Of a DNA stretch of 29,094 nucleotides, positions 1-6,687 are shown piece by piece. The notes below the pieces were generated by a model. That model was not told the DNA's origin. It was given only the letters and a program-made list of their open reading frames with translations, and did no database searches. Source of the stretch: Clostridium sp. CAG:440 (GTDB lineage Bacteria; Bacillota; Clostridia; TANB77; CAG-508); NCBI GenBank assembly GCA_000437215.1, contig FR898624.1, positions 6,320 through 35,413 of the forward strand. The letters are read 5' to 3'. The translations under genes were made by a program, and so were the position numbers. Each line of letters starts with the position of its first letter. The first letter of the stretch is position 1.

Positions 1-2
1 TA

Positions 3-1046
3 AATACATTAAAAACAGAATTATTTGAAGATGAAGTATATGTATTCACACCAAAAGGAGCAATAAAAGTGCTTCCAAGGGGAGCAACACCAATTGACTT
101 TGCATATACAATACATGAACAAATTGGACATCACATGACAGGATGTAAAATAAATAGTAAAATGATGCCAATAATAACTCCATTAAAAAGTGGAGATATT
201 ATAGAAATTATAACATCAGAAAATTCAAAAGGACCAAGTAGAGACTGGTTAAAATTTGTAAAAAGCTCAGGTGCAAAAAATAAAATACAAGGATTCTTTA
301 AAAAAGCTCAAAAAGCAGAAAACATAGAAAAAGGAAAAGACTTAATAGAAAAAGAAATAAAAAGAATAGGAATTAGCCATTCTGAGTTATTTAAAACAGA
401 ATATATAGAACCACTATTAGAAAAATATAAATATAAAGACATAAACGATATGTATGCAGCAGTTGGATTTGGAGCAAATTCAGCAGTGAAAATTATAGCT
501 AGAATGCTTCAAGAATACAAAAAAACACATGAAGAAGAAAATATAGAACAAAAGATAGAAGAACTAGCAAAAGCAAGAAATCGTAAAGTAAAACCATCAA
601 ATTCAGGAATTATTGTTAAAGGAATAGATAACTGTTTAGTAAAACTTTCAAAATGCTGTAATCCATTACCAGGAGATGAAATTGTAGGCTATATAACCAA
701 AGGAAGAGGAGTATCTGTACATAGAAAAGACTGTGTTAATGTAAAAGATTTAATATCAGAAGAAAACAGAATGATAGATGTTAAATGGTATGAGGAAGAA
801 AAAACATCATATAATGTTGACATAGAAGTATACTCAAATGACAGAACAGGACTTTTAGTTGATATATTAAAGGTAATAGGAACAACAAAAGCCAAAATTA
901 TGGCAGTAAACACAAAAACTACAAAAGAAAAAATTGCAATAATAGATATTAGCTTAGAAATTGTTAATTTAGAAGAGTTAAATAAAGTAATTAAAGCAAT
1001 TAGAAAAGTTGAGAGTGTTTATGAAGTTAAAAGAAAGAAAAAATAG
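3..1046 (+). CDS. relA: RelA/SpoT family (p)ppGpp synthetase/hydrolase, C-terminal half (5' partial)
   Basis: The reading frame is open from the window edge, so the N-terminal HD hydrolase and synthetase domains lie upstream; about 347 residues of a roughly 730-residue family are present. The first visible residues (LFEDEVYVFTPKG, then LPRGATPIDFAY) are the start of the TGS domain. A helical region follows, then the conserved cysteine segment with CCNPLPGDEIVGYITKGRG and HRKDC. The last ~75 residues look like the ACT regulatory domain (DRTGLLVDILKVI). In this family the C-terminal half senses the ribosome and uncharged tRNA and controls alarmone synthesis during starvation. An internal GTG at position 69 is not a credible start because it would cut the TGS domain. 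The MBL gene follows after 15 bases, so the two are probably cotranscribed. Family assignment is secure. Confidence 0.96.
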   Translation, partial: NTLKTELFEDEVYVFTPKGAIKVLPRGATPIDFAYTIHEQIGHHMTGCKINSKMMPIITPLKSGDIIEIITSENSKGPSRDWLKFVKSSGAKNKIQGFFKKAQKAENIEKGKDLIEKEIKRIGISHSELFKTEYIEPLLEKYKYKDINDMYAAVGFGANSAVKIIARMLQEYKKTHEEENIEQKIEELAKARNRKVKPSNSGIIVKGIDNCLVKLSKCCNPLPGDEIVGYITKGRGVSVHRKDCVNVKDLISEENRMIDVKWYEEEKTSYNVDIEVYSNDRTGLLVDILKVIGTTKAKIMAVNTKTTKEKIAIIDISLEIVNLEELNKVIKAIRKVESVYEVKRKKK

Positions 1047-1061
1047 AAGGAAGTAATTAAA

Positions 1062-1709
1062 ATGATTTTAAAAGAACTAAAGATATCTACATGGGTTGGA
1101 GACCCAACAAATTGCTATATAATTTTTGACGAAGAAAGTCAAGAAACAATGGTAATTGATCCAGCAGGTGATGTAGAAAAAATAGTAGAAATGATAAATA
1201 TTTTGCATGGAAAATTAAAATACATATATTTGACCCATTGCCACGGAGACCATATAGCAGGAGTAACACAATTAAAAAGCAAAATGGGAGGAAAAATTTT
1301 AATACACAGAGATGATGCAGAAGGGTTAAATAATCCACAAATAAATTTATCAGAATATATAGGACTTCCAGAAATAGAGTTAGAAGCGGATTCTAGAATA
1401 GATGATGGAGATTTAATACACCTTGGAAATTTAGAATTTAAAGTAATCCATACACCAGGCCACACCAAAGGCGGTACAAGCTTATACTGTAAGGAAGAAC
1501 AATGTCTATTTTCAGGAGATACTTTATTTAGAGGAACATGGGGAAGAACAGATTTGCCAACATCTAGCTTAGAAGACATTATGGAATCAATAACAAAAAA
1601 ATTAATGATATTGCCAGAAGAAACAATAGTATATCCAGGACATGGAAAAGCAACTATGATAAAAGAAGAAAAACCAATATACTTAGAACTAAAACCAAAA
1701 TTATGGTAG
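1062..1709 (+). CDS. MBL-fold metallo-hydrolase (glyoxalase II-like)
   Basis: A 215-residue protein of the glyoxalase II-like branch of the metallo-beta-lactamase superfamily. Visible metal ligands are the THCHGDHIAG motif near residue 58, the histidine in TPGHTKGG, the aspartate in FSGDTLFRGTWGRTDL and the histidine in YPGHGKAT. The length is normal for the short, single-domain bacterial form that lacks the glyoxalase II C-terminal substrate domain. The family hydrolyses thioesters or related bonds with two metal ions in the cytoplasm; the substrate here is unknown. An AGAAGGAAG ribosome-binding site overlaps the end of rel. A rel-MBL-hisS order is familiar from Clostridia, so this is probably housekeeping. 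Fold confidence is high and substrate confidence low. Confidence 0.9.
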   Translation: MILKELKISTWVGDPTNCYIIFDEESQETMVIDPAGDVEKIVEMINILHGKLKYIYLTHCHGDHIAGVTQLKSKMGGKILIHRDDAEGLNNPQINLSEYIGLPEIELEADSRIDDGDLIHLGNLEFKVIHTPGHTKGGTSLYCKEEQCLFSGDTLFRGTWGRTDLPTSSLEDIMESITKKLMILPEETIVYPGHGKATMIKEEKPIYLELKPKLW

Positions 1710-1713
1710 AGAA

Positions 1714-1820
1714 TAGACATGGGGACGGGGATTTTGTCTTAGGCTTTTAGAGCCTTTTTCAAAAAATATAAATATAAATGCGGCTAAAAGCTTAAGACAA
1801 AATCCCCGTCCCCATGTCTA
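1714..1820. repeat. REP/MITE-like long hairpin, full copy
   Basis: Two 37-base arms (1714-1750 and 1784-1820) are inverted repeats with a single mismatch. They start TAGACATGGGGACGGGGA and carry GTCTTA inside. The arms are much more GC-rich than the surroundings and enclose about 33 AT-rich bases. The right half recurs at 4551-4589, so this is a dispersed element and not just a terminator. GGGGACGG-type palindromes in Firmicutes are typical of REP sequences mobilised by Y1 (RAYT) transposases, but none is in this window. It sits between the MBL gene and hisS and would fold strongly in a readthrough transcript. Confidence 0.85.
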
Positions 1821-1838
1821 AAGGAAGGGAGAAAAAAT

Positions 1839-3153
1839 ATGCCAAAAACAGAACCAAGAACATTAGCAGGTTTTATGGAATTATTGCCTAATGAACAAAT
1901 TTTATTTGAACAAATGAAACAAACAATAGAAAATGTATATAAAAGATTTGGTTTTTTGCCAATAGACACACCTATAGTAGAGCTTTCAGAAGTTCTACTT
2001 GCAAAAGCTGGTGGGGAAACAGAAAAACAAATATATAGATTTGAAAAAGGAGATACAGATTTATCTTTAAGGTTTGACTTAACTGTGCCACTTGCAAAAT
2101 ATGTGGCAAAAAATTATGGGAATTTAAGTTTTCCATTTAGAAGATATCAAATTGGTAAAGTATATAGAGGAGAAAGAATGCAAAAAGGAAGATTTCGTGA
2201 ATTTTATCAATGTGATATTGACATAATTGGAGATGAAAACTTAGATGTTATTAATGATGCAGAACTACCAAGTGTTATATATACAATATTCAAAGAATTA
2301 GGATTTAACGATTTTACAATAAGACTAAATAACAGAAAATTATTAAATGGGCTTTTCCAGGAAATAGGACAAAAAGATTTAGCAGTTGAAATTTTAAGAA
2401 TAATAGACAAAATAGATAAAATTGGAAAAGATGCAGTAATAGAAGAATTAGAAAAAATAGGTGTTGACAAAACACAAATAGAAAAAATAATTGCATTTAT
2501 ACAAATAGATGGAACAAATGATGATAAACTTTTAAAACTAGAAAATTTAAATTTTGAAAACGAAACATTTAAATTAGGTTTGCAAGAACTTAAAGAAGTT
2601 GTAAAAAATATGAGGCTATTTGGAATACCAGAAAATAATTTTAATGTAGATTTAACAATAGCAAGAGGATTAGACTATTACACAGGAACTGTATATGAAA
2701 CATTTTTAAATGATTATAGAGAACTTCGGAAGTGTATGCTCTGGTGGAAGATATGAAAACTTAGCCCAATATTATACAGATAAAAAATTGCCAGGTGTAG
2801 GAATATCAATTGGTTTAACACGTTTGTTTTACAAGTTAAATGAATTAAACTTAATAAATGCAAATAAAAAATCAGTATCAGATGTATTAATTATTCCAAT
2901 GGTAGAAGATTTAAAAATGCCAATTGAAATTGCAACAAATTTAAGAAAAAACGGAATTAACACAGAGATATATTTAAATAATAAGAAATTAAAGGCAAAA
3001 TTTAAATATGCAAATAAATTGGAAATTCCAAATGTTGTAATTATTGGAGAAGATGAACTTAAAGAAAACAAAGTAAAAGTAAAAGATATGGAAACAGGAG
3101 AAGAAAAAATAATAGAAATGGACATACAAAAGATAATAAATGCCTTAAAATAA
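1839..3153 (+). CDS. hisS: Histidyl-tRNA synthetase, +1 frame change at a CGG codon
   Basis: Class II aminoacyl-tRNA synthetase that charges tRNA-His. The 5' part (1839-2726, zero frame) has the start MPKTEPRTLAGFMELLP, motif 2 around RYQIGKVYRGERMQKGRFRE and the histidine-binding ARGLDYYTGTVYE. The 3' part, in the +1 frame from 2728, has GSVCSGGRYENLA, motif 3 around GVGISIGLTRLFY and the anticodon-binding domain to 3153. The break is at CTT CGG AAG: skipping C2727 reads CTT GGA AGT and gives the expected Leu-Gly-Ser. Read this way the protein has 437 residues, normal for HisRS. Without the shift, translation ends at TGA 2754-2756 and motif 3 is lost. The ribosome-binding site is AAGGAAGGGAG before ATG 1839. 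No other lesion is visible. Sequencing error or true frameshift mutation are alternatives, but two further genes break in the same way. Confidence 0.93.
2727..2730 (+). other. Candidate +1 recoding site CGGA in hisS
   Basis: The zero-frame codon CGG (2727-2729) is the only in-frame CGG of this gene and lies exactly where homology moves to the +1 frame. The context is GAA CTT CGG AAG TGT. Ignoring C2727 makes the next codon GGA, the conserved glycine before the VCSGGRYE segment of HisRS. CTT before the C resembles the prfB slip codon, since a tRNA-Leu could re-pair with TTC. Confidence 0.75.
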
Positions 3154-3213
3154 TAAAATCTGTTTTATATTAAATATTTATAAATAATAAGCACAAAAAA
3201 ATGGAGAATAAAA

Positions 3214-4297
3214 ATGAACAATTTAGATGAAATGGAAGAAATGACAAATGTATTACTAGAAAACAGATATGACTTACATGAAAATCAAAATACTAAAAAA
3301 AATAATAACAATAAAAAAACAAAAAAGAAAAAAGGTTTTAAACATAAATTAAAAATATTAGCTATAATTCTTCTAGTTATAGTTGGAGTAATAGAAACAG
3401 GAATATATCTGTTTTTCAAAACAGACTTATTTCAAGAATATAAAGAATTATGGGTACAAACTGCAATGACAACAATGAATCATCAATATTTAGCAACATG
3501 GTTTTTATCTGAAAATGAAATAAATGCAATTATGGCTAAGCTTGAGGTACAAAATAATGAAAATTCAGATATAAATGCAATAAATATAGAAAATATTGAA
3601 GAGGAAAAAAAGGAAAATAAAATAACGGTAGAAAAAATTACAGGAAAGACATATGTGCGGTTATGTTATGCAAATTACCGACTGTACAAAAGTTAAATAT
3701 GTAGACGGAAGAAAGAAAAGTCAAGGAACAAAATTAAGTAAAATAGTTCAAGAAAATGATGCAATTGCAGGAATTAATGCAGGAGGCTTTGCTGACCCAG
3801 ATGGAAATGGGGCTGGAAATATATTAAATGCACCAGTAATTATGAACCAAAAATTATTGTATGGAAATAAAAATACAGTAATGAGTCTAATTGGATTAAG
3901 CAAAAAAGGAGAATTGATTCTTGGAAAATATACATATAGCCAAGCGATAAGCAATGGAGTAGAGTCTGCAGTTGATTTTGGACCATTTATAATAGTAAAT
4001 GGGAATAAACAAATAAAATCGTCAAATGCAGGAGGTTTACATCCAAGAGCTGCTATTGGACAAAAGAAAGATGGAACAATAATATTTGTTGTAGTAGATG
4101 GTAGACAACCAGGTTACAGTATAGGAACAACTTTGCAAGAACTACAAAATATATTTGAAAGATATGATGCATACAATGCAGCAAACTTAGATGGGGGCTC
4201 ATCTGCAACAATGTATTATGATGGAAAAGTAGTAAATAAAACATCAACGCCAATAGGAGAAAGATATTTGCCAAATGCAATAATTGTGACTAAATAG
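3214..4297 (+). CDS. Membrane-anchored phosphodiester glycosidase (NAGPA-like), +1 frame change at a CGG codon
   Basis: The 5' part (3214-3657) encodes a lysine- and asparagine-rich cytoplasmic start, one membrane segment (about residues 47-68, ILAIILLVIVGVIETGIYLF) and an extracellular linker. The 3' part, in the +1 frame from 3659 to 4297, is a phosphodiester glycosidase domain (NAGPA/DUF2233-like) with AGINAGGFADPDGNG, DFGPFIIVNG, HPRAAIGQKKDGTI, VVVDGRQPGYS and the conserved NLDGGSSATMYYDGK. The break is GTG CGG TTA; omitting C3658 gives GTG GGT TAT, joining KTYV to GYVMQI as in related proteins. The combined length is 360 residues, with the membrane anchor and enzyme domain in one product. 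The zero frame stops at 3694-3696. GGAG precedes ATG 3214. The family acts on sugar phosphodiesters, probably in the cell envelope. Substrate unknown. Confidence 0.88.
3658..3661 (+). other. Candidate +1 recoding site CGGT in the glycosidase gene
   Basis: The only in-frame CGG of this gene (3658-3660) coincides with the frame change. The context is TAT GTG CGG TTA TGT. Skipping C3658 gives glycine GGT and restores the enzyme domain. The preceding GTG cannot re-pair well on TGC, so ordinary P-site slippage is a poor explanation here. Confidence 0.72.
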
Positions 4298-4319
4298 AAA
4301 ATTAAGAATATAAAACAAA

Positions 4320-4475
4320 TGATATTAAAATCAAATTTTAGAATTGAAAAATAATTGAATTAGAAATTTTTATTAATTTTATGGATAGTGTTCATCTCCT
4401 GATGGAAGGGTGCCATAAAATTAATTTAAAATTTCTTTAATAATTATTTGAACGATAAAATTTTATTTTAATATC
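4320..4475. repeat. Large imperfect inverted repeat
   Basis: The left arm (about 4320-4384) and right arm (about 4413-4475) are imperfect inverted repeats of some 63-65 bases, both starting with TGATATTAAAAT and ending at ATTAATTTTATGG when read inward. The ~28-base centre (ATAGTGTTCATCTCCTGATG and following) is less AT-rich. No protein is encoded. It may be a MITE-like element or the long 3' hairpin of the glycosidase transcript. I know no family for it. Confidence 0.6.
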
Positions 4476-4517
4476 ATCTACTTTTTATTATTGTTTGTTT
4501 TAATTATAGAGAAGTAC

Positions 4518-4589
4518 AAAAACCTTAAGACAAAAACCTAAATACAAAATGGCTAAAAACCTTAAGACAAAATCCCCGTCCCAGTGTCT
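4518..4589. repeat. Half copy of the GGGGACGGGG hairpin element
   Basis: Positions 4551-4589 match the right half of the element at 1714-1820, sharing GGCTAAAA and TTAAGACAAAATCCCCGTCC and ending in GTGTCT. The matching left arm is missing. The 18-base string AAAAACCTTAAGACAAAA occurs twice (4518-4535 and 4555-4572), suggesting a rearranged or decayed copy. It abuts the 3' end of the minus-strand Crp/Fnr gene. Confidence 0.7.
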
Positions 4590-4591
4590 TT

Positions 4592-5224
4592 TTATTTATG
4601 CAATAAAGTAATTTTATTACCACTTTTTTTAATAATTCCGTCTTCTTTTAGTGATTTTATTTCTCTCATCATTGCACTTCTGTCTATTCCTAAATAATCT
4701 GCAAGATTTGTTAATGAATCATTAAGAGTTATTGTTTTACTAAAGCTTCTGGTTGACAATATAGAAAAGTAGCCTAATAATTTTTCTCTTATAGATCTTT
4801 TAGTTAATAATTCAATTCTAGTGTTTAAGTCTATTACTTTAGAAAGTAAAATTTCAGGAAAGTATGTAGTAAGTTCATTGTGAAATTTACAAGTTGTCTT
4901 ACATTTTTGTTTTATGTTTTCATATATGTAAAATAAAACTTTACAAGATTTTTTAGCTTCAACAAAAAGCTCATTATTTGTGCTTATTGTATAAAATATT
5001 TCACCAAATGCATTTCCTTTTGAAAAATGTTCTATTATAGTTTTATTGCCATTTAGGTCATATCTAACTAAATCTGCACTTCCTTCGATTAATAAGCAAA
5101 GCTGATTCCTATTTTGAATATAATTTGTAATTACTTCTTCTTTTGAAAATGTTTTAACCTGAACTTTAGAACAATTTGTACAAAAATCGTTCATAAATGT
5201 TTCTATATCAAAATTAGTATTCAT
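4592..5224 (-). CDS. Crp/Fnr-family transcriptional regulator
   Basis: A 210-residue regulator with an N-terminal cyclic-nucleotide-binding-like beta-barrel (CLLIEGSADLVRYDLNGNKT, then GNAFGEIFY), a dimerisation helix and a C-terminal Crp-type winged helix (LTNLADYLGIDRSAMMREI, then LKEDGIIKK). I chose ATG 5224 because CTGGAG lies just upstream; a longer frame from TTG 5269 would overlap the -10 box. Cysteines form a C-x2-C pair at residues 15 and 18 and a C-x3-C pair in KCKTTCKFH, so redox or metal sensing is possible. The strict E. coli cAMP-binding signature is not obvious, so the ligand is unknown. The gene diverges from the next operon, and a palindrome over its -35 box suggests autoregulation. 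Confidence 0.88.
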   Translation of the reverse strand: MNTNFDIETFMNDFCTNCSKVQVKTFSKEEVITNYIQNRNQLCLLIEGSADLVRYDLNGNKTIIEHFSKGNAFGEIFYTISTNNELFVEAKKSCKVLFYIYENIKQKCKTTCKFHNELTTYFPEILLSKVIDLNTRIELLTKRSIREKLLGYFSILSTRSFSKTITLNDSLTNLADYLGIDRSAMMREIKSLKEDGIIKKSGNKITLLHK

Positions 5225-5260
5225 TTTTAAATTCTCCAGTTTGTAAAAATTGTTATGCTT

Positions 5261-5292
5261 ATTATACAAGAAAATAGTTGCAAATGCAACTA
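5261..5292 (-). promoter_or_regulatory. Promoter and palindromic operator of the Crp/Fnr gene
   Basis: On the minus strand, TTGCAT (5289-5284) and TATAAT (5266-5261) are separated by 17 bases, followed by the ribosome-binding site and ATG 5224. The -35 box lies inside TAGTTGCAAATGCAACTA (5275-5292), an 8-base inverted repeat with a 2-base centre. This is a good candidate operator, probably for the regulator itself. Confidence 0.7.
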
Positions 5293-5325
5293 AAAATGCT
5301 TAAAATATAAAACAAAAGAATTGAT

Positions 5326-5337
5326 AACAATATTGTT
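5326..5337. promoter_or_regulatory. Perfect 12-base palindrome between divergent genes
   Basis: AACAATATTGTT is a perfect palindrome in the 210-base region between the Crp/Fnr gene and the gene at 5435. A TATAGT -10-like box for the rightward gene is at 5393-5398, without a clear -35. It could be a regulator binding site, but short AT palindromes can arise by chance here. Confidence 0.35.
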
Positions 5338-5434
5338 GGTTATAGTAAAAATTAAGTACTAAGATATAGATTTTTATTTTATTTTGTAGTATTATAGTAA
5401 TTATAAAACGGTAAGTTATAGAGGAGATGAAAAG

Positions 5435-5746
5435 TTGAATAATAATAGAAAGTATAAAGTAATAACTTTGTGTGGTTCAATTAAATATAAAGATATATTT
5501 TTGAAAGTTCAAGAAAATCTTACTTTAAAAGGTAATATTGTATTTATGCCTAATTTTTTTACAAATATAAAAAAAGAAGAAATAAGATTAGATGCTAAAA
5601 AAATGTTAGATGAAATGCATAAACAAAAAATAGATATGTCAGATGAAATTTATGTAATTAATTTGAATGGCTATATAGGTGAAAGTACAAAATCTGAAAT
5701 TGAATATGCAAATTCAAAAGGAAAAAATATATCTTACTTAGAATAA
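5435..5746 (+). CDS. Small nucleoside 2-deoxyribosyltransferase-like protein
   Basis: A 103-residue single-domain protein. It begins with a beta strand and LCGSIKYKD, and ends with the conserved MSDEIYVINLNGYIGES and SEIEYANSKGKNISYLE. This pattern matches a widespread Firmicutes family with the nucleoside 2-deoxyribosyltransferase-like Rossmann fold, in which the GES...E segment lies in the nucleotide-handling site. The biological substrate of these short members is not settled. The start is TTG 5435: GAGGAG ends 8 bases upstream, and the nearby ATG 5427 stops after three codons. The rdgB-like gene begins 21 bases after its stop, so the two are likely cotranscribed and may share a nucleotide-housekeeping role. 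Confidence 0.8.
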   Translation: MNNNRKYKVITLCGSIKYKDIFLKVQENLTLKGNIVFMPNFFTNIKKEEIRLDAKKMLDEMHKQKIDMSDEIYVINLNGYIGESTKSEIEYANSKGKNISYLE

Positions 5747-5767
5747 TAGTATTTGGAGGAAAATTAT

Positions 5768-6347
5768 ATGGAGAAAGAAATTATTTTTGTGACACATAAT
5801 ATGGGAAAAATAAAATCAGCTGAAAGGTGTTTTGAAAATTTGAAATTTAAAACATTCAATTATGAATTAGATGAACCTAGAAGTGATGATATAAAAGAGA
5901 TTGCAACTGCAAAAGTAAAACAGGCTTATGAAATAGTAAAAAGACCTTGCATTGCATTAGATACAGATTTCAGAATTGATGAATTGAACGGTTTTCCGAG
6001 AGCTTTTGTAAATTTTTCGTTAGAAACAATAGGGGTACAAGGAATTTTAAAATTAATGGAAAACAAGAAAAATAGAAAATGTGCATTTAATGAATGTCTA
6101 GCATATCATGATGGAAAAGAAATACATTATTTTTATGGAAAACACCCACGGAAATTTATCATATAAAATTCAGGGATTAAATAGAAAAGAAAAATGGTCA
6201 GATTTGTGGTATATTTTTAAACCTATTGGATTTGATAAGACATTAGCAGAAATGGATTTAGAAGAAAGAGAAAATAGAAGAAAAATAGATGGTTCTGTAC
6301 AAGCAATGCAAGAATTTGCAAAGTGGTATGAGAAAATAAAATCATAG
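5768..6347 (+). CDS. RdgB/HAM1-like non-canonical NTP pyrophosphatase, +1 frame change at a CGG codon
   Basis: The 5' part (5768-6148) begins with IIFVTHNMGKIKSAE, the family's N-terminal substrate-binding motif, followed by CIALDTDFRIDELNGFPRAF, which holds the catalytic acidic residues. The +1 frame from 6150 to 6347 supplies GNLSYKIQG, a W-rich segment with FKPIGFDKTLAEM, and a C-terminal helix with QAMQEFAKWY. The break is CCA CGG AAA; omitting C6149 gives CCA GGA AAT. The zero frame stops at 6164-6166 and would lose the C-terminal third. The joined protein has 192 residues, normal for the family, which hydrolyses ITP, XTP and related nucleotides to monophosphates. ATG 5768 is preceded by GGAGGA. 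An upstream in-frame TTG (5753) overlaps that site and is unlikely. Confidence 0.85.
6149..6152 (+). other. Candidate +1 recoding site CGGA in the rdgB-like gene
   Basis: The only in-frame CGG of this gene (6149-6151) is at the frame change, in the context CAC CCA CGG AAA TTT. Dropping C6149 gives glycine GGA. The preceding CCA cannot sensibly re-pair on CAC, so slippage of the peptidyl-tRNA is a poor explanation. Confidence 0.72.
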
Positions 6348-6369
6348 TGATGAAATTGAGAATAAACTA

Positions 6370-6398
6370 TTGTCAAAAACTAAATATTTATGTATAAT
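6370..6398 (+). promoter_or_regulatory. Strong promoter ahead of the long leader
   Basis: TTGTCA (6370-6375) and TATAAT (6393-6398) have an exact 17-base spacer. Transcription would start near 6405, about 280 bases before the pilin-like gene at 6688. Confidence 0.7.
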
Positions 6399-6404
6399 AA
6401 ACAA

Positions 6405-6687
6405 GAAGTAAAAAACTAAAGAAAAGGAATTGGTTAAATTATGTTAAAAATAAACTGTGTAATCCCCGGAGTTTTATACACAATATGTTTAGTAAATAGA
6501 ATAAAAGAAAGATTGCTGTAAATCTCTTTGCTATAAATAAAAATGTATTTAAATTTTATTTTAAGTACATAATTATTTATATAGAGATTTTATTTGCTAT
6601 CTTTTTGTGCTTAAAATAAGTAAAAATAAATAAAATTAAAATTTAAAGTGCATATAAAATATATAGCACAGAAGGGGGAAAGAACAA
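6405..6687 (+). promoter_or_regulatory. Structured 5' leader without a recognised gene
   Basis: No convincing gene is present in this ~280-base stretch. It contains a possible 26-codon frame (6441-6521, MLKINCVIPGVLY and onward) with a poorly placed AAGGA. It also has a small hairpin (TGTGTAA...TTATACACA around 6457-6486) with a GC-rich loop, and a larger AT-rich fold pairing TAAATCTCT near 6520 with AGAGATTTTA near 6583. It could be an untranslated leader, a leader-peptide control region or an independent small RNA. It does not match the c-di-GMP riboswitch consensus that often precedes pilus genes. Confidence 0.4.

Noticed and set aside
1714..1820. Element upstream of hisS as a T-box riboswitch
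   Set aside because: It lacks the T-box core sequence and occurs again, in part, at 4551-4589.
5224..5269. Longer N-terminus of the Crp/Fnr protein from TTG 5269
   Set aside because: That start overlaps the -10 box, whereas ATG 5224 has a good ribosome-binding site.
2727..6151. Explaining the three split genes as sequencing or assembly errors, or as ordinary pseudogenes
   Set aside because: The breaks are not in homopolymers, all are +1, all are at in-frame CGG, and all restore a glycine. No other damage is present in these genes. Raw reads are still needed to exclude it fully.
6441..6521. 26-codon frame as a real small gene
   Set aside because: The AAGGA is too far from ATG, no family is recognised, and the region folds as RNA. 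A CGG lies here in another frame, but that frame has no start codon, so I do not count it as a fourth recoding site.
6405..6687. c-di-GMP riboswitch before the pilin-like gene
   Set aside because: The conserved aptamer core sequences are not visible.
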